Shown here: piece after piece, positions 36,312-43,867 of the stretch
Layout: each line of letters opens with the position of its first letter
How positions within the stretch are numbered: position 1 is the stretch's first letter
From: Marinifilum breve
Lineage (GTDB): Bacteria > Bacteroidota > Bacteroidia > Bacteroidales > Marinifilaceae
Length of the DNA stretch: 64,000 bases
Assembly (NCBI RefSeq): GCF_003202155.1
Contig: NZ_QFLI01000002.1
Span: forward strand, 496,001-560,000
Direction of reading: 5' to 3'
The notes under the pieces: model-generated
Seen by the model: the letters and a program-made list of their open reading frames with translations, nothing else
Databases searched by the model: none
What the model was told of the DNA's origin: nothing
Translations under genes and position numbers: made by a program

Positions 36312-37529
36312 TTAATTATTAGTCGCCTTAATATCATATGCCATTAATGCATCTCCATGACGGATATACAATACTCCATTTTCAATTACAGGTTGAGCAA
36401 AGTGCTCCTTGGTTCCTTTTGTAACTTTAAATTTGCTGACTACTTCCATGTTCTCAGGTGTAACATTCACCAAACCAACTTGTCCTCTTTCGTTATAGCA
36501 ATACAACATTCCATCGGCAGCAATAGTTGCACCTCTTCCAAACTTCAAAGTATCTCTGGTTTCTCCTGTTTCTGCGTCAACACTTTTCCATACTTTTTTA
36601 CGATGTCCTGAGGCAATGATCTTACCGTTAAGTTTCACAACGCCGCCCATAATGTTATCCAATTCTTCATTTCTCCACACTTCCGTGATTTTGGCACCAT
36701 CTTCTTCCAATTTCAATTTTACGGTACCATTACCACAACCAGTTACGTAGTATAGATATCCATCCTCATAAATAGGAGTATTTCCGTTTACATCTCCTTT
36801 GGTAGTATCCTGTTGTTCTGTCCATAAAGTTTTACCCGTTTGCGATTCTACTGCCAACAAAGCATGTTCCGAGAAGGTTACCAAAATATTTCTTGTTGGA
36901 TATTTTATCAATAGCGGAGAACAATATGCAGGCATTTCACCAACTCCAGAATTGATCCATTTGGTTTCACCTGTAAATCGATCCAATGCAATAATGTTCT
37001 TTTCTTTGCCACCCGGTGCAGCAAAAACCAAATCTCCATCTACCAAAAGAGACTGAGAATATCCAAAGCGTGTATTTTTACCTTCAAATTTTTCCAGCAT
37101 GTTGATTTTCCACTTCAACTCACCAGTTTCAGCGTGGATACACGCAACGTCTCCCAAACCAGAAGCCACATAAACCAAATCGTCTACCACGGTTGGAGCA
37201 GATCTAGAACCGATAAAATTTTTCATCCAATCCTTACCAAATTCTGTTTTCCAAAGCATCTTCCCTTCCAAATCCATAGCAATCAAATAAGCAATGCTAT
37301 CAATTTCTCCATTCAAGTAAATGTTATTGTCTGTAATAACAGGAGATCCATAGCCATTTCCAATACCTTCTACATCCCATAGAAGATTTGGACCATCCTT
37401 TGGCCACTCTTTTAAAAGGTTTGTTTCTGCATAAATTCCTGAGCGGTTCTCACCTCTCCATTCACTTACTTTTTTCTGTTTCGATGTACACGAAAACAGC
37501 GACAATACCATTAAGATGTAGTTCTTCAT
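36312..37529 (-). CDS. PQQ-like beta-propeller lipoprotein (paralogue 1)
   Basis: The 405-residue protein begins with a short lipoprotein signal (lipobox LFSC, Cys14). The mature part opens with EWRGENRSGIYAETNLLKEW and then carries repeated blades such as ALDRFTGETKW, AVESQTGKTLW and SVDAETGETRDT. These are PQQ_2/BamB-like eight-bladed-propeller repeats. Such proteins are annotated as PQQ-binding-like, but most have no proven PQQ, and no quinoprotein-dehydrogenase metal site is visible. It shares the WRGxNRxGxY opening with the genes at 50304 and 51584, so these three are close paralogues. It is placed between the ABC ATPase and the ferredoxin gene. Confidence 0.8.
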   Translation of the reverse strand: MKNYILMVLSLFSCTSKQKKVSEWRGENRSGIYAETNLLKEWPKDGPNLLWDVEGIGNGYGSPVITDNNIYLNGEIDSIAYLIAMDLEGKMLWKTEFGKDWMKNFIGSRSAPTVVDDLVYVASGLGDVACIHAETGELKWKINMLEKFEGKNTRFGYSQSLLVDGDLVFAAPGGKEKNIIALDRFTGETKWINSGVGEMPAYCSPLLIKYPTRNILVTFSEHALLAVESQTGKTLWTEQQDTTKGDVNGNTPIYEDGYLYYVTGCGNGTVKLKLEEDGAKITEVWRNEELDNIMGGVVKLNGKIIASGHRKKVWKSVDAETGETRDTLKFGRGATIAADGMLYCYNERGQVGLVNVTPENMEVVSKFKVTKGTKEHFAQPVIENGVLYIRHGDALMAYDIKATNN

Positions 37530-37548
37530 TTGTAAGGGTTTTTATTGT

Positions 37549-38229
37549 TTAGATTTTAGATAATTTTCCGTTATCCAATTTGTATATTTTCTTCATTTTC
37601 TTTGCCAGATCCATGGAGTGTGTAACCACAACAAGTGTTACTTTTTGCTTTTCGTTGATCGATACTAATAAATCTCCAAGTTGATCAGCCGATTGCTTGT
37701 CCAAAGAACCTGTTGGCTCATCGGCCAATAACAATCCTGGTTGATGAATTAAAGCACGCACTACAGCAGTTCTTTGACATTCTCCTCCCGACATTTGTCC
37801 GGGCAATTGACTAATCTGGCCTGACAAACCAACAAAATCAATCAATTCCTGAGCTCTTTTTTCGGCCTCAACTTTTATCTTCTTATCTTTTTCTGGAATC
37901 AGGGGAACCAATACGTTTTCAATTAGACTTAACTGAGGTAGCAAGTGATGTGACTGAAAAATAAAACCCAAGTTTCTATTCCTGAACTGGGCAACTTCAT
38001 CTTCTCCCAGCTTCCCAATTTCTCTTTCTCCATGAAGAATAACTCCTGAATTGGCTTGATCCAATGAGCTAATCAAGTTTAGCAATGTACTCTTACCAGA
38101 ACCGGATGGTCCAACAATAGCAACCGAATCACCCGATTCTATTTTTAAGGATAAATTGTCAAGAACCATTCTCTTTTCCTTGCCAGGAACCTGATAATAT
38201 TTTGAAATTTGCTTTAACTCTATTTCCAT
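37549..38229 (-). CDS. ABC transporter ATPase, LolD/MacB type
   Basis: The 226-residue ATPase has Walker A GPSGSGKSTLLN, Q-loop FQSHHLLPQL, signature MSGGECQRTAVVRAL, Walker B LLLADEPTGSLD and H-loop VVVTHSMDLA. It belongs to the MacB/LolD group that drives mechanotransmission or lipoprotein release together with an FtsX-like permease. No permease is encoded anywhere in this cluster, so the partner must be elsewhere. A role in sorting the cluster's lipoproteins is possible but unproven. Its ATG lies 22 bp from double-hairpin element copy D. Confidence 0.9.
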   Translation of the reverse strand: MEIELKQISKYYQVPGKEKRMVLDNLSLKIESGDSVAIVGPSGSGKSTLLNLISSLDQANSGVILHGEREIGKLGEDEVAQFRNRNLGFIFQSHHLLPQLSLIENVLVPLIPEKDKKIKVEAEKRAQELIDFVGLSGQISQLPGQMSGGECQRTAVVRALIHQPGLLLADEPTGSLDKQSADQLGDLLVSINEKQKVTLVVVTHSMDLAKKMKKIYKLDNGKLSKI

Positions 38230-38251
38230 GCTTGTTATCTTTTCGAATCCT

Positions 38252-38361
38252 TAATACAGATTAGTTGTTAATTTCTCTTACTTATATCGCTTCACTCATA
38301 ATTAAGTATTAACAATCTATCGGCATTATACCCATGTAAATTAATCTCTAAAATGGTATAA
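38252..38361 (+). repeat. Double-hairpin intergenic element, copy D
   Basis: TAATACAGAT (38252-38261) and ATCGGCATTA (38319-38328) close the first hairpin, with inner arms TTGTTAAT / ATTAACAA and loop CGCTTCACTC. TTATACC (38326-38332) and GGTATAA (38355-38361) form the second. GGTAT can alternatively pair with a third motif, ATACCATT, just downstream (AATGGTAT / ATACCATT, 38353-38374). Orientation is opposite to the neighbouring ABC ATPase gene. Confidence 0.7.
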
Positions 38362-38499
38362 AATAATACCATTCGCTTTTTAAATCACTTTTTTTCGTTC
38401 TATGCCCCAATTTTCCTGATAAAATTTACTTCATCCTCAAATCGTTAATGGTTCATCATTGTTTAAAAGCTTTCACCGCCTCCATGGGGTCTTTCTCCA

Positions 38500-38640
38500 T
38501 CACCATAATCCATTCTCCAGGTAAATCACCCATTTCTCCAGCTTTTCTACCCGTTCTCCAAGTCATTCACCCAATTCTCCAGCTCTAAATGCAATTCTCC
38601 AGCAAAATAACCCGTTCTCCAGCAAAGATTCCGTTCATCG
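38500..38640. repeat. Degenerate 20-bp tandem repeat (TTCTCCAG anchor)
   Basis: From about 38508 the word TTCTCCAG or a close variant recurs every 20-21 bp (near 38512, 38533, 38553, 38574, 38594 and 38614), with 10-12 bp of variable sequence between, and a last degenerate unit TTCATCG at 38634. CCATTCT, CCCGTTCT and CAATTCT precede the anchor. It begins 17 bp after the stop of the propeller gene on the minus strand. No frame stays open through it on the minus strand. Confidence 0.6.
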
Positions 38641-38656
38641 CGGGGCTTTGAAGGTT

Positions 38657-39766
38657 TTACTTCTCTCCAAAAACATAAACAGCTCCATCCATCGATGTCA
38701 CCACAATCATTCCTTCCACAACTGCCGGCGTTCCAATTAAGGCCCTTCCTATTTCGTATGACCAGATTTTCTGACCACTCTCTTTATTTAATAAATACAC
38801 TCTTCCATCTCCCGATGCCATTACCACTGCATTGGAAGCAATCACAGGCGATGCCTCTATCTTGTTTCTGGTTTTAAATTGCCATTTTATTTTTCCTGAT
38901 TTCTTATCGAAACAGTACACTTGGCGATTTTCAGCTCCAATAATCACAACATCCTCGGCAATGGCAGGAGATCCCAAATAAGAAATTGCTCCTTCCTTTT
39001 TCCAGTTCACCTGATTTTTCTGAAAATCTACACAGTAAAACTCTCCATCATGATTTCCGAAGAATGCATGATTTCCATCCAAGGCAACCGAAGAAGCGAT
39101 ATAGGTCTGAATATCCAACTTATACTTAGCTTTTCCTGTCTTCACATCCACTTGATGCAAAAATCCGTCACAACCACCAAACATGGCAATTTCGCCATTG
39201 CATGATGCTGCTCCATTAATGTAGTTATCCGATTCATACTCCCACAACATCTTTCCAGACTTCGCATCCATGCAATACAATTTAAAATCGTAGGAACCGA
39301 ATAGGATTCTTTTCTGCTTGCTAGTTTTATCGTAAAACCAATTTGCCGATCCTGAAACTTGACCTTCAGTTACAAACTTCCATTTCACCTCGCCAGTACC
39401 GGCATTCAGACAATAGAAAGTTCCATCCAAAGCTCCGAAATATACATTTCCATCCAAGTATAAAGGCGATGCTTCCACCGAAGTCTCCGCATTGAACTTC
39501 CACTTCAACTCTCCCATTTTATTGAAAGCATACAGGTATCCATCATTCGATCCTACATAAATGATCCCATTACGAACAATGGGCGAAGATTTGATGGCAT
39601 CCCCTGTTTTGTATGACCACAAAAGAGATGGATTCTTTGGCAATTCTGCTTGCGTAATACCACTCAACTGTGCATTCCCACGAAAAGAAAGCCAATTGTG
39701 TTTGTTTTGAGCTATGGTTGATAGGCTCAAAGCGATGGTTAATATGGATAGGAATAGTTGTTTCAT
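38657..39766 (-). CDS. PQQ-like beta-propeller protein, secreted (paralogue 2)
   Basis: The 369-residue protein has a Sec signal peptide (MKQLFLSILTIALSLSTIAQ) and starts its mature part with WLSFRGNAQLSG. Blades repeat with high regularity (LNAGTGEVKWKF, MDAKSGKMLWEY, FDKKSGKIKWQF, LNKESGQKIWSY), and each is preceded by an IVxNGxIYVGSxDGYLYA-type strand. It is the most compact of the propellers here. It sits as a separate unit between two repeat-rich gaps and may have its own transcript. A scaffold or binding role in the periplasm is likely; a catalytic role is not evident. Confidence 0.8.
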   Translation of the reverse strand: MKQLFLSILTIALSLSTIAQNKHNWLSFRGNAQLSGITQAELPKNPSLLWSYKTGDAIKSSPIVRNGIIYVGSNDGYLYAFNKMGELKWKFNAETSVEASPLYLDGNVYFGALDGTFYCLNAGTGEVKWKFVTEGQVSGSANWFYDKTSKQKRILFGSYDFKLYCMDAKSGKMLWEYESDNYINGAASCNGEIAMFGGCDGFLHQVDVKTGKAKYKLDIQTYIASSVALDGNHAFFGNHDGEFYCVDFQKNQVNWKKEGAISYLGSPAIAEDVVIIGAENRQVYCFDKKSGKIKWQFKTRNKIEASPVIASNAVVMASGDGRVYLLNKESGQKIWSYEIGRALIGTPAVVEGMIVVTSMDGAVYVFGEK

Positions 39767-39773
39767 TTTCTGT

Positions 39774-39910
39774 TTACCTCATCCCCTAGCCCCTTCTCCT
39801 TGAGGAGAAGGGGAATGGAGCTTTGATTGAGTTTTGTATGTTAATTTCACCTACCCTCTACTATTTGCGTTTCCCTCTCCTCATGGAGAGGGATTAAGGG
39901 TGAGGTGATT
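39774..39910 (+). repeat. REP-like CTCC palindromes, two units
   Basis: Unit 1 (39774-39820) reads CCTCATCCCCTAGCCCC and the hairpin TTCTCCTTGAGGAGAA. Unit 2 (39871-39910), in the opposite sense, has CCCTCTCCTCATGGAGAGGG and ends GGGTGAGGTGATT. The same family occurs at 4864-5050. It splits the minus-strand cluster by 162 bp. Confidence 0.65.
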
Positions 39911-39928
39911 ATTATTAATTACCAATTC

Positions 39929-41464
39929 TTAATTAGAGCGAAGCGACAACGCTCCCGTTGGACATGCCTCCGCACATTCCTTCGCAGCAACAGTCAATGC
40001 CGCACTTAATTGTTGATTAAAAGGAACAGCAACTTTCACCGTAAAACCTCTACCAATATTGGTCAGTCCGGTTTTCTCACCATGCCTTTCGGCGATTTCT
40101 ATACACAATCCACATTTGATGCATTTTTCCGGTTCATAAATAACCGAATCATGATTAATGTATTTCATCACAGAATTCCTATCGCCCAATGCAAATCTTC
40201 TACGATCAATTTTGTATTCTTCTGCACAATCTCTCAATCGACAATTGTCTAATTTTCTACAATCGCAGTGCATGCAACGCTTCGCTTCTGCAATGGCTTC
40301 TTCTTGTGTATATCCTTTCGGAGATTTTGCATCTACTCTGTTTCCTTCAACCGATTCTTTCAAATATTCAGACAGCTCATCTTTGCGAAGTGTACCAAAT
40401 CTTGAATTGAATAATCTTTCTGTTGCTTTCGCTTTGCCTTCATTTAAATAAGCATCAACAGACCAGGCTGCTTCCTTACCCATAGCTATGGCTTTCACTG
40501 CCATTTTCTGAGTTCGAATTACGCTACCACAAGCAAATACCTTCGAATTGGATGTTGTGTAAGTTCCAGCATCCACTTTCAATCCGGTTTTTCCAGCCTC
40601 CAAACCAAATGTTTCTCCATCTGTTCCGTTGGCAAGAATCACAGCATCGTATTCTTGTTGTAAGGATTCAAATTTCTCTTTGGAAACCTCAGCATTGCAA
40701 TTCATTTTCAAACCAAGCTTTTCCAGAGCAGCCACTTCTCTTACCATCACCTCTGTTGGCAATTCACCATTCAAAACTGATGCAAGCAACATTCCTCCAA
40801 CACCATCAAACTTCTCGAACAACTCACAATCGTGTCCATTCAATAACAAATGGTAGGCTGCTGAAAGTCCGGATGCGCCTCCACCAACAATTGCCACTCT
40901 CTTTCCACTTGCGTCTTTCTTTTCAGGCAAATAATTTTGAGTTGACTCTTCAGAGAATCGCTTCAGCAAACAAATGGAAACTGCCTGATCTACATCTTTC
41001 CTGCGACAAACTTTCTCACAAGGAGCCGAGCATACGTATCCCAAAATCCCCGGAAGGGCAATTTCCTCTTTTACTATTTTCAATGCCTTATCGAACTGAT
41101 TATTGGCAATGAATCGATTCATTTTTGGAATATCCATATAGGCCGGGCAAGCCATACGACAAGGAGCTTCACAATCACCAACATGATCGCTCATTAAAAG
41201 CTCAATGGCTTCTTTTCTGGCCTCTTTTACTTCTGTGTCCTCACTTGCCAAATCCATTCCATCCACAACTTTCGTTGCACATGAAGGAATCATTTGCTGG
41301 TTGGCATTGTTTTTCACCATACAAACCATACAGGTTGGATGATTGCTACATCCTTCCATGTAACACATACTAGGAATGTGAATCCCTGCAGAACGAGCTG
41401 CATTTAAAATGCTGGTTCCTTCTGCAACTGTTATGGTCTGATTATCTATTTTAATTGTTGGCAT
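39929..41464 (-). CDS. NuoG/GltD-like iron-sulphur flavoprotein without a recognisable NAD(P)H domain
   Basis: The 511-residue protein has four parts. A [2Fe-2S] domain as in NuoG has C34-C45-C48-C62. A GltD-type Fe-S region has DCEAPCRMACPAYMDIP and YVCSAPCEKVCRRKD. An FAD-binding part has RVAIVGGGASGLSAAYHLL at about 188. A C-terminal Fe-S region has CMHCDC, CIKCGLCIEI and CAEACPTGAL. In GltD proteins a second Rossmann domain for NADPH interrupts the FAD domain; here the sequence goes from YDAVILANGTD to SNSKVFACGSV with little in between, so that domain appears to be missing. It would therefore receive or give electrons through its partner, the NuoEF-like flavoprotein encoded 61 bp upstream. 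Confidence 0.75.
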   Translation of the reverse strand: MPTIKIDNQTITVAEGTSILNAARSAGIHIPSMCYMEGCSNHPTCMVCMVKNNANQQMIPSCATKVVDGMDLASEDTEVKEARKEAIELLMSDHVGDCEAPCRMACPAYMDIPKMNRFIANNQFDKALKIVKEEIALPGILGYVCSAPCEKVCRRKDVDQAVSICLLKRFSEESTQNYLPEKKDASGKRVAIVGGGASGLSAAYHLLLNGHDCELFEKFDGVGGMLLASVLNGELPTEVMVREVAALEKLGLKMNCNAEVSKEKFESLQQEYDAVILANGTDGETFGLEAGKTGLKVDAGTYTTSNSKVFACGSVIRTQKMAVKAIAMGKEAAWSVDAYLNEGKAKATERLFNSRFGTLRKDELSEYLKESVEGNRVDAKSPKGYTQEEAIAEAKRCMHCDCRKLDNCRLRDCAEEYKIDRRRFALGDRNSVMKYINHDSVIYEPEKCIKCGLCIEIAERHGEKTGLTNIGRGFTVKVAVPFNQQLSAALTVAAKECAEACPTGALSLRSN

Positions 41465-41482
41465 TTTGTTTCTTTTTCCAAT

Positions 41483-41536
41483 CCACGGGCTAAAGCCCGT
41501 GGCAATTCATTTTATTTCTGGCAATTCATTTTATCT
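41483..41536. repeat. CCACGGGCT palindrome with a 17-bp direct repeat
   Basis: CCACGGGCTAAAGCCCGTGG (41483-41502) is a perfect-arm palindrome. GGCAATTCATTTTAT occurs directly after it and again 19 bp later (about 41520-41534), where it forms the last codons and stop of the NuoEF-like gene. The palindrome may have inserted with duplication of the target sequence. Confidence 0.5.
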
Positions 41537-43865
41537 CCACTGCATCAACTGGACAAATCTGTTTACAGATATCACATTTGATACACAACTCATTGTCCAC
41601 AGTGTGCAATTCATATGGTTTTGCCTGTATGGCATCTACCGGACAGCGTTGAGCACATTTGGTACATCCGGTACAATCCTCATTAATTTCGTAGCGAATC
41701 AAGTTTTCACACTTTCCGGCAGGGCATTCGCCTTTGATATGTGCCTCATATTCGTGACGGAAATACTTTAATGTCGACAATACAGGATTTGGTGCGGTTT
41801 TCCCCAATCCACAAATACTTCCTTTTTGGGTATTGATGGCCAGCTGCTCCAACAGATCCAAATCGCTTAATTTTCCTTTTCCTGATTTGATCTTCTCCAA
41901 AATCTCAAGCATTCGTCTTGTACCAATTCTACAAAAAGTACATCTACCACATGATTCTTCCTGGGTAAATGACAAGAAATAATGGGCAATATCCACCATA
42001 CAGTCAGACTCATCCAAAACGATCAATCCTCCCGATCCCATCATGGCTCCAACTTCTTTCAACGAATCGAAGTCAATGGCTGTATCGGCCATATGCGCAG
42101 GAATACAGCCTCCAGATGGTCCTCCGATTTGTACTGCCTTAAATTTCTTTCCATTGGCAATTCCTCCGCCAATTTCCTCAACAATTTGGCGAATTGTAAT
42201 ACCCATTGGTACCTCAATCAAACCTCCTCGGTTAATCTTCCCTGCCAAAGCAAATACCTTGGTTCCCTTGCTATTTTCAGTTCCAATTTCCTTGAAACTT
42301 TCCGCACCATTTCGAATAATGAAAGGAACCATGGATAAAGTTTCTGTATTGTTGATTAAGGTTGGTTTATCCCAAAGGCCTTTCTCAGCAGGATAAGGTG
42401 GGCGCAATTCAGGGATACCACGTTTCCCTTCGATAGACGCAATTAGTGCAGTTTCTTCTCCACACACAAAGGCTCCCGCTCCTTCGAACACCTTTAAATC
42501 GAAAGAAAAATCACTTCCAAGGATATTCTTCCCAATTAAGCCCTCTTTCTTACAGATCTCCAATCCTTCTTTAATTCGGGTTACCGCCAAAGGATACTCT
42601 GCACGAATGTACAAGCGACCTTCGCTGGCACCTACTGCATAAGCAGCAATTAGAATCCCTTCAATCACTCGGAATGGGTAGGATTCCAACAACATACGAT
42701 CCATAAATGCTCCTGGGTCTCCCTCATCACCATTACAGATAATGTATTTTTGATCGGCCTTTGCATTCTTTACCAAATTCCATTTGATAAAAGTTGGAAA
42801 ACCTGCTCCACCACGGCCTTTTAATCCACTTTCTTCAACCTGAGCGATAATCTCATCTGGCGAAAGCTCTTTCAAACATTTAATAAATGCCTCAAAACCA
42901 TGTTTTGATTTGTATTCTTCAAAATCAGATGGCTTAATCTCTCCCCTGTATTCTGTAGCAACATTTACTTGTCCTTTCAAAAACTCTGCAATTGGAGTTC
43001 CCTCCTCATTTGCACTGTACCTATTCGAACTTGTTGGAATATCAGAAAAAGTAAGGTTTTCCGCATAATTGTAGAATCTGTTTTTGAAACGACTCATCCA
43101 ATTTTCGGAGCGAAAGTGATTTTTAATGATCTCACTTACCTCATTCGCCTTTATTTTAGTGTAAAAAGCTGGCTCTTCACCAGCCTTGTGAATCTCCAAC
43201 ATTGGCACTTGGTTGCACACTCCAACACAACCAACCTGCTTTACATCCACTTTAATTTGATTGTCTTCAAGGGTTCGTTCCAGCTCTTCCTTAACACCAG
43301 AGCTACCACTGGCAATACAACATGAACCTAATCCTATTCGGATTTCTCCCTGTGAAATTCCTTCTTCCGTTACTTCACGAACCTGCTTTTCTTCGCTTGG
43401 AGCAAGATTTTTAAAATCTTCAATAATCTCTGCAACCTTACCAGTTTCTACATGTCCATAAGTTACATCATCAATCTGAACCACTGGAGCAATGGTGCAA
43501 CATCCCAAACAAGCCACTTCTTCAACAGTAAATAGCTTATCGGCATCGGTATCTCCCTCAGTAATTTTCAATTCACGCTTAAAACTATCGTAAACCTGCT
43601 TTGCTCCCTTTACGTGACAAGCCGTTCCAACGCATACTTTTACAATATGCTTTCCTACCGGATGGTGTCTAAACTGAGAATAAAAAGTAGAGATTCCTGT
43701 AATTTGTGATTCTGTAATTTCCGTTGTATCACAAACTCTCTTCAAAGCTTCTTCAGGCAAATAATTAAATTTCCCCTGAATGGACTGAAGAATTGGAATC
43801 ACCTTATCAGAATCTTTCCCTTTTTCAGCAATTATTTTGTCAACAATATTTTGAATCTCACTCAT
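41526..43865 (-). CDS. Fused NuoE-NuoF (HydC-HydB-like) NADH-oxidising flavoprotein
   Basis: I start at ATG 43865 (MSEIQNIVDK), 2 bp after the preceding stop; a TTG at 43883 would overlap that gene. The 779-residue product joins several modules. NuoE-like thioredoxin-fold [2Fe-2S] occupies residues 1-155 (C78, C83, C119, C123). A second thioredoxin-like [2Fe-2S] module spans 172-240 (C182/183, C213, C217). NuoF follows, with the FMN/NAD motif GLKGRGGAGFPTFIKW and the [4Fe-4S] motif SCGRCTFC. The C-terminus has two [4Fe-4S] sites (CTGCTKCAQRCP and CIKCDICKQICP). This layout matches HydC plus HydB of electron-bifurcating hydrogenases, but no hydrogenase HydA is present. It oxidises NADH (or the reverse) in the cytosol. 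Confidence 0.88.
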   Translation of the reverse strand: MSEIQNIVDKIIAEKGKDSDKVIPILQSIQGKFNYLPEEALKRVCDTTEITESQITGISTFYSQFRHHPVGKHIVKVCVGTACHVKGAKQVYDSFKRELKITEGDTDADKLFTVEEVACLGCCTIAPVVQIDDVTYGHVETGKVAEIIEDFKNLAPSEEKQVREVTEEGISQGEIRIGLGSCCIASGSSGVKEELERTLEDNQIKVDVKQVGCVGVCNQVPMLEIHKAGEEPAFYTKIKANEVSEIIKNHFRSENWMSRFKNRFYNYAENLTFSDIPTSSNRYSANEEGTPIAEFLKGQVNVATEYRGEIKPSDFEEYKSKHGFEAFIKCLKELSPDEIIAQVEESGLKGRGGAGFPTFIKWNLVKNAKADQKYIICNGDEGDPGAFMDRMLLESYPFRVIEGILIAAYAVGASEGRLYIRAEYPLAVTRIKEGLEICKKEGLIGKNILGSDFSFDLKVFEGAGAFVCGEETALIASIEGKRGIPELRPPYPAEKGLWDKPTLINNTETLSMVPFIIRNGAESFKEIGTENSKGTKVFALAGKINRGGLIEVPMGITIRQIVEEIGGGIANGKKFKAVQIGGPSGGCIPAHMADTAIDFDSLKEVGAMMGSGGLIVLDESDCMVDIAHYFLSFTQEESCGRCTFCRIGTRRMLEILEKIKSGKGKLSDLDLLEQLAINTQKGSICGLGKTAPNPVLSTLKYFRHEYEAHIKGECPAGKCENLIRYEINEDCTGCTKCAQRCPVDAIQAKPYELHTVDNELCIKCDICKQICPVDAVEIK

Positions 43866-43867
43866 AG

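Noticed and set aside
38500-38640. Possible CRISPR array
   Set aside because: The repeated core is only about 8-10 bp with 20-bp spacing, the spacers are too short, and no cas genes are present.
40552-41112. 186-residue plus-strand open frame
   Set aside because: It lies wholly antisense to the NuoG/GltD-like gene, and its low-complexity His/Leu/Gln/Ser-rich composition is that of an antisense shadow.
41982-42396. Plus-strand open frames of about 118 residues
   Set aside because: Both are antisense to the conserved NuoF region and lack any recognisable domain.
39929-43865. Respiratory complex I (nuoEFG)
   Set aside because: No membrane arm genes follow. The extra thioredoxin-like module, the C-terminal ferredoxin and the GltD-like neighbour fit HydBC-type enzymes better.
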